A DNA stretch of 64,000 bases from Methylocystis rosea SV97 (GTDB lineage Bacteria; Pseudomonadota; Alphaproteobacteria; Rhizobiales; Beijerinckiaceae), in contig NZ_KB889963.1 in NCBI RefSeq assembly GCF_000372845.1, positions 1,732,146-1,796,145 on the forward strand. The letters are read 5' to 3'. A model generated the notes under the pieces. That model saw only the letters and a list, made by a program, of their open reading frames with translations. It did not search any database and was not told where the DNA came from. Positions 7,201 to 14,823 of the stretch are shown here, piece after piece; position 1 is the first letter of the stretch, and every line of letters starts with the position of its first letter. The position numbers were made by a program, and so were the translations under genes.

Positions 7201-8907
7201 TCATCGATCGGCGCTCGCCTCCACCTCAAGAGCTTCCAAAATCTCGCTGGGCTTTCGCGCCAACACGTCGATCGCGTTGACGCCCTTTGGCGCGACGAAA
7301 CGCAGATGCAGGCGCTTCGGCTTCTCAATATAGGCCGAAACGGCGTCGGCGACTCGCTTGGCGTTGGCGCCGCCGCCGCCGAGCGCCGTAATCGCCGTCG
7401 CAGCGGCCTTGGCGTAATCGGCGCGCGCCTTTTCGACGGATGTTTTCTGCTCTTTGGCTTCAAGCGCGAGCACGCGATCGACGAGACCATCGCCTTCGAG
7501 CGTCAGGTCGATCGATTTGATCGACGTCGTGAGCATGGCGGCGCGCGAAATGAGGGGCGAGGACGAGAACGCCGCGCTCGATACATTGCCGAAGAGCGCC
7601 GAAAGATGCGCGACGCCCATGTTCTTCGCGTCGATCGCGACCGGCTCCAGCGCCGCTTCGGATGTTTTCTCGCGCCATTCTCCAGCGGCGACGCCGGAGA
7701 GCGCGAGTTCGCGATAGCCGAGCGCTAAGAAGTGCGCCGTCGTCTGCGTGTCGCCGCGCGCCGACAGATCGACGACGAAATTGTCGACGCGGCCGGAGAA
7801 TTTCGTCGGCGTCGTTGCAAGATAATTGCCGAATGTCGCGCTGGCGTTCTCGACGCTGAATTTCATTCGCGACGTTTCGCTGGTTTTGGAGTCGGGCAGA
7901 TCGGCGGCGACGCCGCGCACCTCGATGCGCGCGAGCTTGGGATAGGCGGCGCCCTCTAAAACCGGCGCCAGCTGCACTTCGTTCAGCGCAAATCGCTTGA
8001 CCGACAGATGGCCGCCGTCCGACGCGGCGAGCGAGAAATCGTCGACAAACATTTCGCCGGCGCCGGCGCCCGCCACTTTGCGCAGGCCGGCGCGCGCGAT
8101 CTTCGCCGTGAACGGCTTTCCTGCGGGCTCGCCCTTGCCGGCGGCGACGACATCGTCGACCTCGATCGACGCCGCCTCGAAGGATTGAAGCGCATCCAGG
8201 ACATCGCGCATCAGCGCGGGATCACCTTCGGGCTTCGCCGGATCGAGCTTCTCGAATCTTTCAACGAGTTTGCCGCCGGGAGTCCGCAGCGCGCGGCCGC
8301 GCACGCCCTCAATCTTCAGGCGGCCTGTCGTCAGAACGAGATTGGCGCTCGCGTCTTCAAGGCGCGAAGACTCGACGACTTCCTCCTCGACCAATGGCTT
8401 CAGAGGCGCATTGGCCTCGCTGCGCGTGGAGAGCGCCAGACGCGCGAGTTCGGCAAGATCGACGCCCTTGGCGATAGAGGCCCCCCAGAAGACGCGCTGA
8501 ACGCCGCCCTTCGTCGATTCGATCGTCTCCTCGCCGCCGTCGCCGCGCACGGTCGCCGCGCGTCCCGAAACGACATTCTCGAAAAGCAGCTTGCGATACG
8601 CGGCGCGCTCAATGTTCGACTCATTGCGGCTTTCGCTCGACATCGCCGGCACGGCGATTCGCCGCGCCGAAATGCGCGCAAGACGCGCCGCGACATTTGC
8701 GTCGCCGCTCAAAAACAGCGTGGCCAATTCCGTCAGCGGCAGACTCGCGCCTTCGATTTCGATGTGCGGGATACGATAGGTCGTCGCCCCGATCGTGATG
8801 ACGAGATTGTCGAGCGTCAGCGGCTTTTCGCCGGCGCCCGGCGAAGGCGCGGCGAAACTTATGAGCGAAAGCGACGTCACGACGCCGATGGCGAGGGATT
8901 TGCGCAT
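7201..8907 (-). CDS. Secreted/periplasmic protein of unknown function (568 aa)
   Basis: An N-terminal signal peptide (MRKSLAIGVVTSLSLISFAAPSPGAG) is followed by a long, soluble, Ala/Glu-rich protein with many repeated short beta-strand patterns, such as LTLDNLVITIG, FTAKIARAGLRKV, LSVKRFALNEVQL and IKSIDLTLEGDGL. Strand-rich segments alternating with 'L.V..L.....' patterns recall AsmA-like or lipid-transport-type periplasmic proteins, but I cannot place it in a named family. A basic, helical region near residue 490 (EAKEQKTSVEKARADYAKAAA) precedes the C terminus. It is divergent from sixA and appears to be transcribed alone. Codon use is like the host, so it is a resident gene rather than a recent import. 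Confidence 0.78.
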   Translation of the reverse strand: MRKSLAIGVVTSLSLISFAAPSPGAGEKPLTLDNLVITIGATTYRIPHIEIEGASLPLTELATLFLSGDANVAARLARISARRIAVPAMSSESRNESNIERAAYRKLLFENVVSGRAATVRGDGGEETIESTKGGVQRVFWGASIAKGVDLAELARLALSTRSEANAPLKPLVEEEVVESSRLEDASANLVLTTGRLKIEGVRGRALRTPGGKLVERFEKLDPAKPEGDPALMRDVLDALQSFEAASIEVDDVVAAGKGEPAGKPFTAKIARAGLRKVAGAGAGEMFVDDFSLAASDGGHLSVKRFALNEVQLAPVLEGAAYPKLARIEVRGVAADLPDSKTSETSRMKFSVENASATFGNYLATTPTKFSGRVDNFVVDLSARGDTQTTAHFLALGYRELALSGVAAGEWREKTSEAALEPVAIDAKNMGVAHLSALFGNVSSAAFSSSPLISRAAMLTTSIKSIDLTLEGDGLVDRVLALEAKEQKTSVEKARADYAKAAATAITALGGGGANAKRVADAVSAYIEKPKRLHLRFVAPKGVNAIDVLARKPSEILEALEVEASADR

Positions 8908-9046
8908 TAGGAAACCTTGGGAAGACGAACGGAGAGAGCTTGCACGCCGCGCCTTTCGGGGTAAAGAGGCGCGTAGTTTCGTCGCAGCCGGCGTTTAGCG
9001 AGGGGCGGCGCGTGGCGGCGCGGCGGCGCCGTGATAGAGAGGCCGC

Positions 9047-9583
9047 ATGCGTCGACTCCTGCTCCTGCGCCATGGCAAGGCCGACCGGCATTCGGCCGGC
9101 GGCGACCGCCAACGTCCGCTCACCCGTCGAGGGATGGAGGATGCACGGCGCATGGGCGAGTATCTGCGAGACGCCGACATCGTGCCGGGCCTCGCCGTCG
9201 CTTCCGATGCGCGTCGCGCCAAGCAGACCCTCGACCAGGTGCTTGAGGCGTTTCCAGGCCATGTCACGCATCTGATCGAGAATACGATTTATCTTGCGAC
9301 CGTCGACCATCTGGTCGAGATTTTGCGGCAGACGCCTGACAAGGTCGCGACGCTGCTCGCCGTCGGTCACAATCCCGGCTTTGCCGAACTCGCCTCATGG
9401 CTCGCCGGCTCGGGCGAGGCCGATGACTTGGCGCTGATGCGCTCTAAATTCCCAACGGCGGCGCTGGCGATGCTCGACTTTGAGAGCGATCATTGGGGGG
9501 ACGTCGGCAGGGGCGGGGCGCGACTTGCGCGCTTCGTCACGCCGGGCATTCTACGGGGCGAGGCGACGGAAGACCCCGACTAG
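9047..9583 (+). CDS. sixA: Histidine phosphatase, SixA-like
   Basis: 178-aa member of the histidine phosphatase superfamily, which uses a phosphohistidine intermediate. SixA dephosphorylates the phosphohistidine of HPt domains or of the nitrogen phosphotransferase system. The RHG catalytic motif is at residues 8-10 (LLLRHGKAD) and the second histidine is in VGHNPGF near residue 108. The conserved arginine is in SDARRAKQT. Length is close to E. coli SixA (161 aa). The last 21 codons and the stop are duplicated at 11076-11140. The stop codon forms part of a CTAG that borders a palindromic element immediately downstream. Confidence 0.9.
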   Translation: MRRLLLLRHGKADRHSAGGDRQRPLTRRGMEDARRMGEYLRDADIVPGLAVASDARRAKQTLDQVLEAFPGHVTHLIENTIYLATVDHLVEILRQTPDKVATLLAVGHNPGFAELASWLAGSGEADDLALMRSKFPTAALAMLDFESDHWGDVGRGGARLARFVTPGILRGEATEDPD

Positions 9584-9912
9584 AGCGCGCTGCGAAAAAG
9601 TGGGAACCGGTTTTTCGCGTTGAGCGCGCTCTAAACTTTTGGAATCGATCACGTTATCTGCGTTTGGGCGATTCCGCCCAAATGCAGCGTGATCTAGCGC
9701 AGTTCGCAAACCCGCAAAGAGCGGCCATGCTGATCGAAGCGCTCCTGACGATGCTGGCCGTAGCCGCGCCGCACAAGGCGCCGGCGGCGCTCGTCGCGCC
9801 CTCGTCGGCGTTCGCGGCGACGCCAAGCCCCGCCTATCAGCCTCAAACGCGCGCCGTGGACAATTGGCGCTTCGAAAGCGCGCTGGCGCTGGAGATGGCG
9901 CCTGTCGCCGCG
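9520..9912. repeat. Segmental duplication, copy A left arm (partner 11076-11352)
   Basis: The stretch from the sixA 3' end through the first 62 codons of the next gene recurs almost base for base at 11076-11352. The offset is 1556 bp before the palindromic element at 9584-9697 and 1440 bp after it. The difference is explained by that 114-bp element plus a 2-bp indel. This is a recent intrachromosomal duplication; a few substitutions separate the copies. Confidence 0.92.
9584..9697. repeat. Palindromic mobile-like element with CTAG at both junctions
   Basis: A two-hairpin element. The first hairpin has ends AGCGCGCT and AGCGCGCT with an inner stem GCGAAAAA/TTTTTCGC. The second runs from GATCACG to CGTGATC with an inner stem GTTTGGGCG/CGCCCAAAT. 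CTAG occurs immediately before it (9580-9583) and at its end (9694-9697). The duplicate locus at 11136-11139 has a single CTAG and no element, so this window holds both a filled and an empty site. No transposase is encoded; if mobile, it would depend on an enzyme supplied elsewhere. Confidence 0.85.
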
Positions 9913-10110
9913 CGGCCCGAACTCGCCGACTTGCTCGGTTTGCGCGTCGTCCTCGCGGTGCCTGACGAGGTGCGCCCGGCGCGCCTCGCCGCGCGGGAAG
10001 GAACGATCGGATCTTGGGAAAGGCAGTGGCATGAGGCGGAGGAATTCTACTTCGGGTCACTCATGCCGACAGCCAGCTTCGACGTGGTGGTTGCAGCTTC
10101 TGGAGATTAG
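9727..10110 (+). pseudogene. Chimeric frame: 5' part of duplicated gene fused to a kinase-like C terminus
   Basis: Residues 1-62 (MLIEALLTMLAVAAPHKAP onward to ALEMAPVAA) are nearly identical to the start of the intact gene at 11167. At base 9912 identity stops. The frame continues into RPELADLLGLRVVLAVPDE, then REGTIGSWERQWHEAEEFYF and a terminal SFDVVVA. That tail resembles the C-terminal end of uridine-kinase-like P-loop enzymes (arginine-rich lid, then a W..E..YF motif) without the P-loop. The frame is therefore a junction product and is unlikely to be functional. Its TAG stop lies 2 bp before the cupin start codon, which suggests the kinase tail and the cupin were neighbours before insertion. 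Confidence 0.7.
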
Positions 10111-10112
10111 GC

Positions 10113-10577
10113 ATGCCCGTCATCACGCCACAGCACTTCGTGACCGAAGACCGAGAACAAAGTGATGTCTGTGGTCCGGCGCGCGCGCACTGGATCAGCG
10201 AAGCGGCAGGGCTCACCCAGTTCGGCGCGCTTATCGAAATTCTGCAACCCGGGTCGCTGTCTTCCCTGAAGCATTGGCACAGCGCCGAGGACGAGCTGAT
10301 CTACGTCCTCGAAGGCGAAATCACGCTGATCGAGGGCGAGACCGAGACGATCCTTCGCGCCGGCGACGCGGCCGCTTTCAACGCTGGCGTCGCGGTCGGC
10401 CACCAGCTCCATAACCGCAGCAAACGTCCGACCCGGTGCCTGGTCGTTGGTGCACGTGCGCCTGTCGATGCGATCACTTATCCGTATCACGACCGCGTCT
10501 GTCATCGCGACCGTTCGCTTCCGGACGACATCTGGACCGATGGCTCGGGGGCGCCAGCTTCAAATCCATATCGCTGA
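10113..10577 (+). CDS. Cupin-domain protein
   Basis: 154-aa single-domain cupin. The metal-binding cupin motif 1 is visible as KHWHSAEDELIYVLEGE near residues 52-68, followed by the GDAAAFNAGVAVGHQL motif 2 near 92-107. Such small cupins bind a metal and act as isomerases, dioxygenases or storage/sensor proteins; the substrate is unknown. GGAG in the preceding kinase-like tail is a suitable ribosome-binding site for the ATG at 10113. The gene sits inside the segment (9913-10716) that interrupts copy A of a duplicated gene, so it arrived as a passenger. A second start is not needed. Confidence 0.86.
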   Translation: MPVITPQHFVTEDREQSDVCGPARAHWISEAAGLTQFGALIEILQPGSLSSLKHWHSAEDELIYVLEGEITLIEGETETILRAGDAAAFNAGVAVGHQLHNRSKRPTRCLVVGARAPVDAITYPYHDRVCHRDRSLPDDIWTDGSGAPASNPYR

Positions 10578-10716
10578 TCCTCCGCGCAGTTGGCGCCAGA
10601 TTGGCGCTTCCTGACGAAGCAGAGGCCAGTCCGACGGATGCAGCTCCACGGCATTCTAATTGCGGGGCGGCTCACAGCCAGTCGGCTTCAGGCTGCTCAA
10701 TTGAGCTGCTCGTCAA

Positions 10717-11074
10717 CTATGGGAGGCGCACGGCGCGCGCCATCGAACCGTCGCCCCGGACGATTGTCGCCGACCTGTCGCCGTCGCCCGCGCCGCGGTC
10801 GCCGCCGGCTGGCGTTTCGAATTGCTCCGGGGAGCTTGCGCGGATCGCCACTTACGCAGCCACCATAGCCCAGGGCGTCGTCGGCGGCGCCAACGAGGAT
10901 CTGGCGCTGTTCACCGCGGACGGCGCGCCGACCGAAAATCTGGCCAAGGTGATGGCGAATATGGCGGCGGTCGAGATCGGGCCGGCGCGGCCGCGCGACG
11001 CGGTGATCCGGATCGCCGTCGCGCAACTGCGCCAGCTGCTGGAAGAGCAAGCAAAGCCGCATGCGGGGCCATGA
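10717..11074 (+). pseudogene. 3' fragment of duplicated gene (copy A), with internal in-frame deletion
   Basis: This fragment resumes homology to the intact gene at 11167-12270. Bases 10717-10745 match 11541-11569, then homology jumps to 11894 and runs to about 12195 (GVSNCSGELARI through RIAVAQLRQ). The jump corresponds to a 324-bp deletion, exactly 108 codons, with the short direct repeat ATCG at both junctions in the intact copy. The frame is still open and ends at 11074, but the fragment has no start codon of its own after the insertion. It is a decaying copy. Confidence 0.8.
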
Positions 11075-11075
11075 T

Positions 11076-11352
11076 GCGACTTGCGCACTTCGTCACGCCG
11101 GGCATTCTACGGGGCGAGGCGACGGAAGACCCCGACTAGCGCAGTTCGCAAACCCCCAAGGCGGCCATGCTGATCGAAGCGCTCCTGACGATGCTGGCCG
11201 TAGCCGCGCCCCACAAGGCGCCGGCGGCGATCGTCGCGCCGTCGTCGGTGTTCGCGGCGACGCCAAGCCCCGCCTATCAGCCTCAAGCGCGCGCCGTGGA
11301 CAATTGGCGCTTCGAAAGCGCGCTGGCGCTGGAGATGGCGCCTGTCGCCGCG
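11076..11352. repeat. Segmental duplication, copy B (partner 9520-9912)
   Basis: The first 64 bases repeat the last 21 codons and stop of sixA (11076-11139), so this is a promoterless sixA tail. It joins directly, through a single CTAG at 11136-11139, to the leader and first codons of the intact hypothetical gene at 11167. It is the empty-site counterpart of the palindromic element in copy A. Confidence 0.92.
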
Positions 11353-12270
11353 ATCCGCCGGGCGCTCGGCGCCGAAGCGGGCGAACCGGCCCGCTGCGTC
11401 AAGCTCAACAATTACTGGTGCATCAAAAGCGCGGGCTGGAACGGCGAGATCGCCGCCGACGCCGACGGCCATGTCGCCTTCGCTTCGGCGGAGGAGGGCG
11501 CCGCCGTCGCGGCGCTGCTGCTGCGCCGGTACTATGTCGCCTATGGCAGGCGCACCGCGCGCGCCATCGTCGAGCGCTGGGCGCCGGCGCAATGTTCGCT
11601 TGTGTTCGCGCCCGCCGCGCCTCGGCGGCCGGCGGTCGCTCCCGGGCTGCCGGCGTCGCGCGGCGGCATGGCGCGCATGTCGCTGCAGCGCGTCGCGCCC
11701 ATGGGGATCGCGCCGCGCGGCATTCAGAACACGCTCCGCTCGCGCTGGTTGGCGGCGCATGGGCGCGGCGGGGTCAATCTGAAGACGGCGCGGCGACCGC
11801 TCGGAAAGCCCGTCGACCTGATGCCGGCGCCCTCGATCATGGCGGGCGTCTCCGAGCTTCCCGCGCGGCGGGAAAAGCTCACCGAGCTGATCGAACCGGC
11901 GCCCCGGACGACAATCGCCGACCTGCCGCCGTCGCCCGCGCCGCGACCGCCGCCGGTTGGCGTTTCGAATTGCTCCGGGGAGCTGGCGCGGATCGTCACT
12001 TACGCGACCAATATTGCCCAGGGCGTCGTCGGCGGTCCGAACGAGGATCTGGCGCTGTTCACCGCCGACGGCGCGCCGACCGAAAATCTCGCCAAGGTGA
12101 TGGCCAATATGGCGGCGGTCGAGATCGGGCCGGCGCGGCCACGCGACGCGTTGATCCGGATCGCCGTCGCGCAACTGCGCCAGATGCTGGAGGGGTCCGC
12201 GAAGCCGGAGGGCGATGCTGCGCCGGCGCGCCCCCCGGCGCATGCGCCGCCGGCGCATGCGGGTCGGTGA
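11167..12270 (+). CDS. Hypothetical protein with P5/muramidase-like segment, intact copy B
   Basis: 367-aa protein of unknown function. A hydrophobic N terminus (MLIEALLTMLAVAAPHKAPAA) may act as a signal or anchor. Residues about 64-140 contain CVKLNNYWCIKSAGWNGEI followed by a helix ending TARAIVERWAPAQC. That second pattern resembles the C-terminal part of phage P5-type structural/lytic proteins (Tyr..Tyr..T...I..RWAP), which is my only functional hint. The middle is Pro/Ala/Arg-rich and low in complexity. The C-terminal region (GVSNCSGELARIVTYATNIAQGV to RIAVAQLRQ) is a compact helical domain shared with the broken copy A. The tail PPAHAPPAHAGR is a short repeat. The only complete copy of the duplicated gene. 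Confidence 0.7.
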   Translation: MLIEALLTMLAVAAPHKAPAAIVAPSSVFAATPSPAYQPQARAVDNWRFESALALEMAPVAAIRRALGAEAGEPARCVKLNNYWCIKSAGWNGEIAADADGHVAFASAEEGAAVAALLLRRYYVAYGRRTARAIVERWAPAQCSLVFAPAAPRRPAVAPGLPASRGGMARMSLQRVAPMGIAPRGIQNTLRSRWLAAHGRGGVNLKTARRPLGKPVDLMPAPSIMAGVSELPARREKLTELIEPAPRTTIADLPPSPAPRPPPVGVSNCSGELARIVTYATNIAQGVVGGPNEDLALFTADGAPTENLAKVMANMAAVEIGPARPRDALIRIAVAQLRQMLEGSAKPEGDAAPARPPAHAPPAHAGR

Positions 12271-12279
12271 TTTTAGTTT

Positions 12280-13098
12280 TTAGGAGCGCGCCATCAGCTC
12301 GAGCGCCAGCCCGTAGACCTTCGTGCGGGCGGGTTCGGGTAGGGTTTTCAGCACTTCAAAATAAGTTTGCCCGGCGCCGCACATGCGGGCGTCTTCGAGC
12401 GGCGGCGTCGGCATCTTGCCGTCGAGCAGCGCGTCGATCTCGACCTTGTTCAGACCTCGCGCGGCGAGCGCGGTCTCCAACACCCGGAAGTCCGCCTCCG
12501 TCGGCGCGGTCCTATCGATTTTTTTGGCTTGTCCGCTGACGATGGCTTCGAGTCCCGCAAGCGCCATGTCCGAGACGATTTGGCGGCGAGAGGCGGCGAA
12601 TCGCTGGAAGTCGAGATTGGTCGCGCCGTAGAGGAAGGCGACGCACATGCGTTTGTCCTCCCGCGCCACCGCCTGCAGCACTTCCAGCTGCTTTTCGAAG
12701 ACGCGGGCGATCGGTTCTGGCTCGGCCTTCGCCGCGAGCGCGCCGCGGGAGGTTCGGATCCGGCGCACCGCCTCGGAAAGATAATAATCGACGCTCTGCT
12801 CTTCTTTCGTCTGCGCGAGGCGGGTAGCGAAATCATTGATCGCCGCTTCGTAGTCGGCCGTGAAGGTCTCGCGAAGTCTTGCGAAGTAGCGCGCATAATC
12901 CGGCGTCGAGGCGATCAGAGCCTCGATCTGCTGCCGTGCGCTTCCCTTGTCGACTTGCCCATTGGCGGGCGCCGCGATCCCCGATCCCGCATCGGCCATG
13001 CGCGGCGTGGGATTGAGGGCCAGCCAGGTCAGGCCGATGCCGGCTCCGACCGCGACGAGCGCCGCAGCCAGCAGCGCCAGAATTTTCTCCAGATACAT
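12280..13098 (-). CDS. Membrane-anchored hypothetical protein
   Basis: 272-aa protein with one N-terminal transmembrane helix or uncleaved signal (residues 5-28, ILALLAAALVAVGAGIGLTWLAL). It is followed by a charged, helical, periplasmic-looking domain rich in Arg, Glu and Ala. The conserved-looking patterns YARYFARLRETFTADYEA, KRMCVAFLYGATNLDFQRF and ARMCGAGQTYFEVLKTLP contain two cysteines that could form a disulphide. I do not recognise a family. It converges with the hypothetical gene ending at 12270, 9 bp away. Confidence 0.72.
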   Translation of the reverse strand: MYLEKILALLAAALVAVGAGIGLTWLALNPTPRMADAGSGIAAPANGQVDKGSARQQIEALIASTPDYARYFARLRETFTADYEAAINDFATRLAQTKEEQSVDYYLSEAVRRIRTSRGALAAKAEPEPIARVFEKQLEVLQAVAREDKRMCVAFLYGATNLDFQRFAASRRQIVSDMALAGLEAIVSGQAKKIDRTAPTEADFRVLETALAARGLNKVEIDALLDGKMPTPPLEDARMCGAGQTYFEVLKTLPEPARTKVYGLALELMARS

Positions 13099-13172
13099 CG
13101 CCGGCCTTTGCGTCTCTGACGGAAAGCGCGAAGCTTAAAGCATTGCGCAGGAGGGCGGAAGCGCGGCGGCGC

Positions 13173-13505
13173 TCATGCGCCGGTCAACAGGCGATGAAGC
13201 CGTGCGGTCTCGGCGCGGTGGGCGACGAGCAGGCTGATATGCCGGTTGAGATCATAGCTCCAATGGCCGCGCCGGGCGCGTTCGCCGCGCATCGCGCGCT
13301 CGATTTCCTTGAGCGCGGCGCGCGCCGCATCGGGCGATTCGCTGGCGATCGTCTCAGCCGACAGGCGATGGAAACGCGACAGCGCGCTCGTGCGGTCATA
13401 GGCGTTGAGACCCGCGGCGAGCGCGGCTTGGAGCGCCGCGCCAGCTGCTGTGGCGAAGCGGGCGGGGCGCTCGTTTTGCAGCGCTTGAACTGGCCTGTGC
13501 GTCAT
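13173..13505 (-). CDS. Small conserved-looking hypothetical protein (110 aa)
   Basis: 110-aa Ala/Arg/Leu-rich helical protein, with central patterns TSALSRFHRLSAETIASES and RARRGHWSYDLNRHISLL. It has no signal peptide or transmembrane segment. It is divergent from the DnaA-C-like/DUF6456 pair across a 118-bp region that holds inverted repeats, so it may belong to the same regulatory unit. Family unknown to me. The even codon bias and the sensible start at MTHRPVQ support it as a real gene. Confidence 0.6.
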   Translation of the reverse strand: MTHRPVQALQNERPARFATAAGAALQAALAAGLNAYDRTSALSRFHRLSAETIASESPDAARAALKEIERAMRGERARRGHWSYDLNRHISLLVAHRAETARLHRLLTGA

Positions 13506-13550
13506 GGATCATCCTCCGTGACGCTCAGAATGCTTTCCCTCAAACGGATG

Positions 13551-13581
13551 AGGATAAGCTTTTTATCCTTGAATAGGATTA
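13551..13581. promoter_or_regulatory. Putative operator: three AGGATAA/AGGATTA half-sites
   Basis: AGGATAA at 13551-13557 faces TTATCCT at 13563-13569 (a perfect 7-bp inverted repeat), and a third half-site AGGATTA follows at 13575-13581. The cluster is in the AT-rich divergent space between the 110-aa gene and the HTH-containing gene starting at 13624. Overlapping dyads in that position suggest a repressor or activator site, possibly for the downstream regulator itself. Confidence 0.45.
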
Positions 13582-13623
13582 TTTTCCAGCTTACGGTTGT
13601 TCGTCACCAAGCTGGAGACCTCG

Positions 13624-13968
13624 ATGTTTCTCGATCCGACGCTTATTCCGGGGCTTAGCGCCGCCGCGGCCGCCGCCGCAAAGGGCGCGCCCTTCGCCGA
13701 TCTCTTTTCTCCCCGCCGCTCCCGCGCCTCGGTCGCGCGGGCGCGTCAGCTCGCCGTCTATCTCCACCATGTCGCGCTCGGCGCTAGCGTTTCGGCCTGC
13801 GCCAAAGCTTTCGCGCGCGACCGGGCGACTGTCCGTCACGCCTGCGCGACGATCGAAGACTTGCGCGACGACCCGCTGTTCGACGCCGGCGCCCGCCGGC
13901 TCGAAATCGCGCTGGCCGCGCAGCGCGACATGATCTGCGCCCTCCTTGCGCAAGGGAGCGCGCAATGA
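13624..13968 (+). CDS. DnaA C-terminal-like helix-turn-helix protein
   Basis: 114-aa protein. The core RARQLAVYLHHVALGASVSA through FARDRATVRHACATIEDLRD follows the layout of DnaA domain IV, the DnaA-box binding HTH ('RQ..MYL.....S...IG..F..RDHTTV.HA...I'). It lacks the AAA+ ATPase, so it is not DnaA itself. I chose ATG 13624 because GGAG lies 6 bases upstream and the sequence starts cleanly with MFLDPTLIPG; a TTG at 13597 is in frame upstream. It overlaps the next gene by 4 bp, so the two are translationally coupled. Its probable role is as a transcriptional or replication regulator. Confidence 0.75.
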   Translation: MFLDPTLIPGLSAAAAAAAKGAPFADLFSPRRSRASVARARQLAVYLHHVALGASVSACAKAFARDRATVRHACATIEDLRDDPLFDAGARRLEIALAAQRDMICALLAQGSAQ

Positions 13969-14822
13969 AGAAAAGCGCGGGGACCCCAATCCGGGAGGAA
14001 ACCAGCCGCGCCATGCGCCGGCTGCTGCAGGCGCTTGCCGAGCCGGGGGCGCGCGGCGCGCTCAGCCCGCTCGAAGCCTCGACGCTCGTCGTGCTCGCCG
14101 CGCGTAAAGGCGTCACCGTGGCGCGCGCGCGATTTGCGGCGGCCGCTTCCGACGCCGCGCTCGCCGAAGGACTCGTGCGATGGGAGCAGGACGGCGCCGA
14201 GCGGCGGCTGGCGCTCACCGACGCCGGCCGCGCGCATCTGCGCCGATTGTCCGCGCCCGACGTCGATCAGGCGGAGCCGTTTCGCGCCCAGCACGCATCC
14301 TATGCGCTGCGCCAGCTCGAAAAGGCCGCGCGTCCGACGCTCATCAATGATGCGGAAAGTCCGCTCGCCTGGCTCGCGCGGCGAAAGGACCGCGAGGGGC
14401 GAAGCTTTCTCGACGCCGCGCAGCTCGAGGCCGGCGAGCGCTTCCGCCGCGACATCGAGCAGGCGCAGCTCCTGCAGCGCGTGACCGCGAATTGGGAGGC
14501 GTCGATCAACGCCGCCCGCCGCGGCGGCGACGCGGGCGCCGTCTCCGAGGTGGCGATCGATGCGCGCCGTCGTCTCGCGCGCGCCTTCGACGCCGTGGGG
14601 CCGGAACTGGCGGGCCTCTTGACCGACGTCTGCGGCTATCTCAAGGGCCTTGAGCTTGTCGAAAGCGAGCGCGGCTGGCCGCCTCGCTCGGCGAAAGTCG
14701 TGCTCAAAATCGCCCTCGATCGATTGGCGCGCCATTACGGGCTGGCGGTCGAAGCGCGCGGCCGCGACCGCGCCGACGCGCTGCTGCATTGGGGCGCCGA
14801 GGATTACCGGCCGAGGGTGTGA
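13965..14822 (+). CDS. DUF6456-type regulator-like protein
   Basis: 285-aa protein. The N-terminal third is helical and looks like a MarR/winged-helix-type region (EASTLVVLAARKGVTVARA, then WEQDGAERRLALTDAGRAHL). The C-terminal half contains the pattern ESPLAWLARRKD followed by AGERFRRDIEQAQLLQRVT and CGYLKGLELVESERGWPPRS. I associate this with the DUF6456 proteins found beside DnaA-C-like genes in Hyphomicrobiales. It overlaps the preceding HTH gene by 4 bp (ATGA). The role is probably DNA-associated regulation; that is inferred from fold-like patterns and pairing. Confidence 0.72.
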   Translation: MKKSAGTPIREETSRAMRRLLQALAEPGARGALSPLEASTLVVLAARKGVTVARARFAAAASDAALAEGLVRWEQDGAERRLALTDAGRAHLRRLSAPDVDQAEPFRAQHASYALRQLEKAARPTLINDAESPLAWLARRKDREGRSFLDAAQLEAGERFRRDIEQAQLLQRVTANWEASINAARRGGDAGAVSEVAIDARRRLARAFDAVGPELAGLLTDVCGYLKGLELVESERGWPPRSAKVVLKIALDRLARHYGLAVEARGRDRADALLHWGAEDYRPRV

Positions 14823-14823
14823 G

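Noticed and set aside
11167-12270. Prophage origin because of a P5-like segment
   Set aside because: No integrase, capsid, terminase or lysis genes are nearby, and codon use is host-like.
11061-12539. 492-codon plus-strand frame and a 383-codon minus-strand frame over copy B
   Set aside because: They are out of phase with the intact 367-aa gene, which shares its frame with the independent copy A. Both shadow frames are very Arg-rich.
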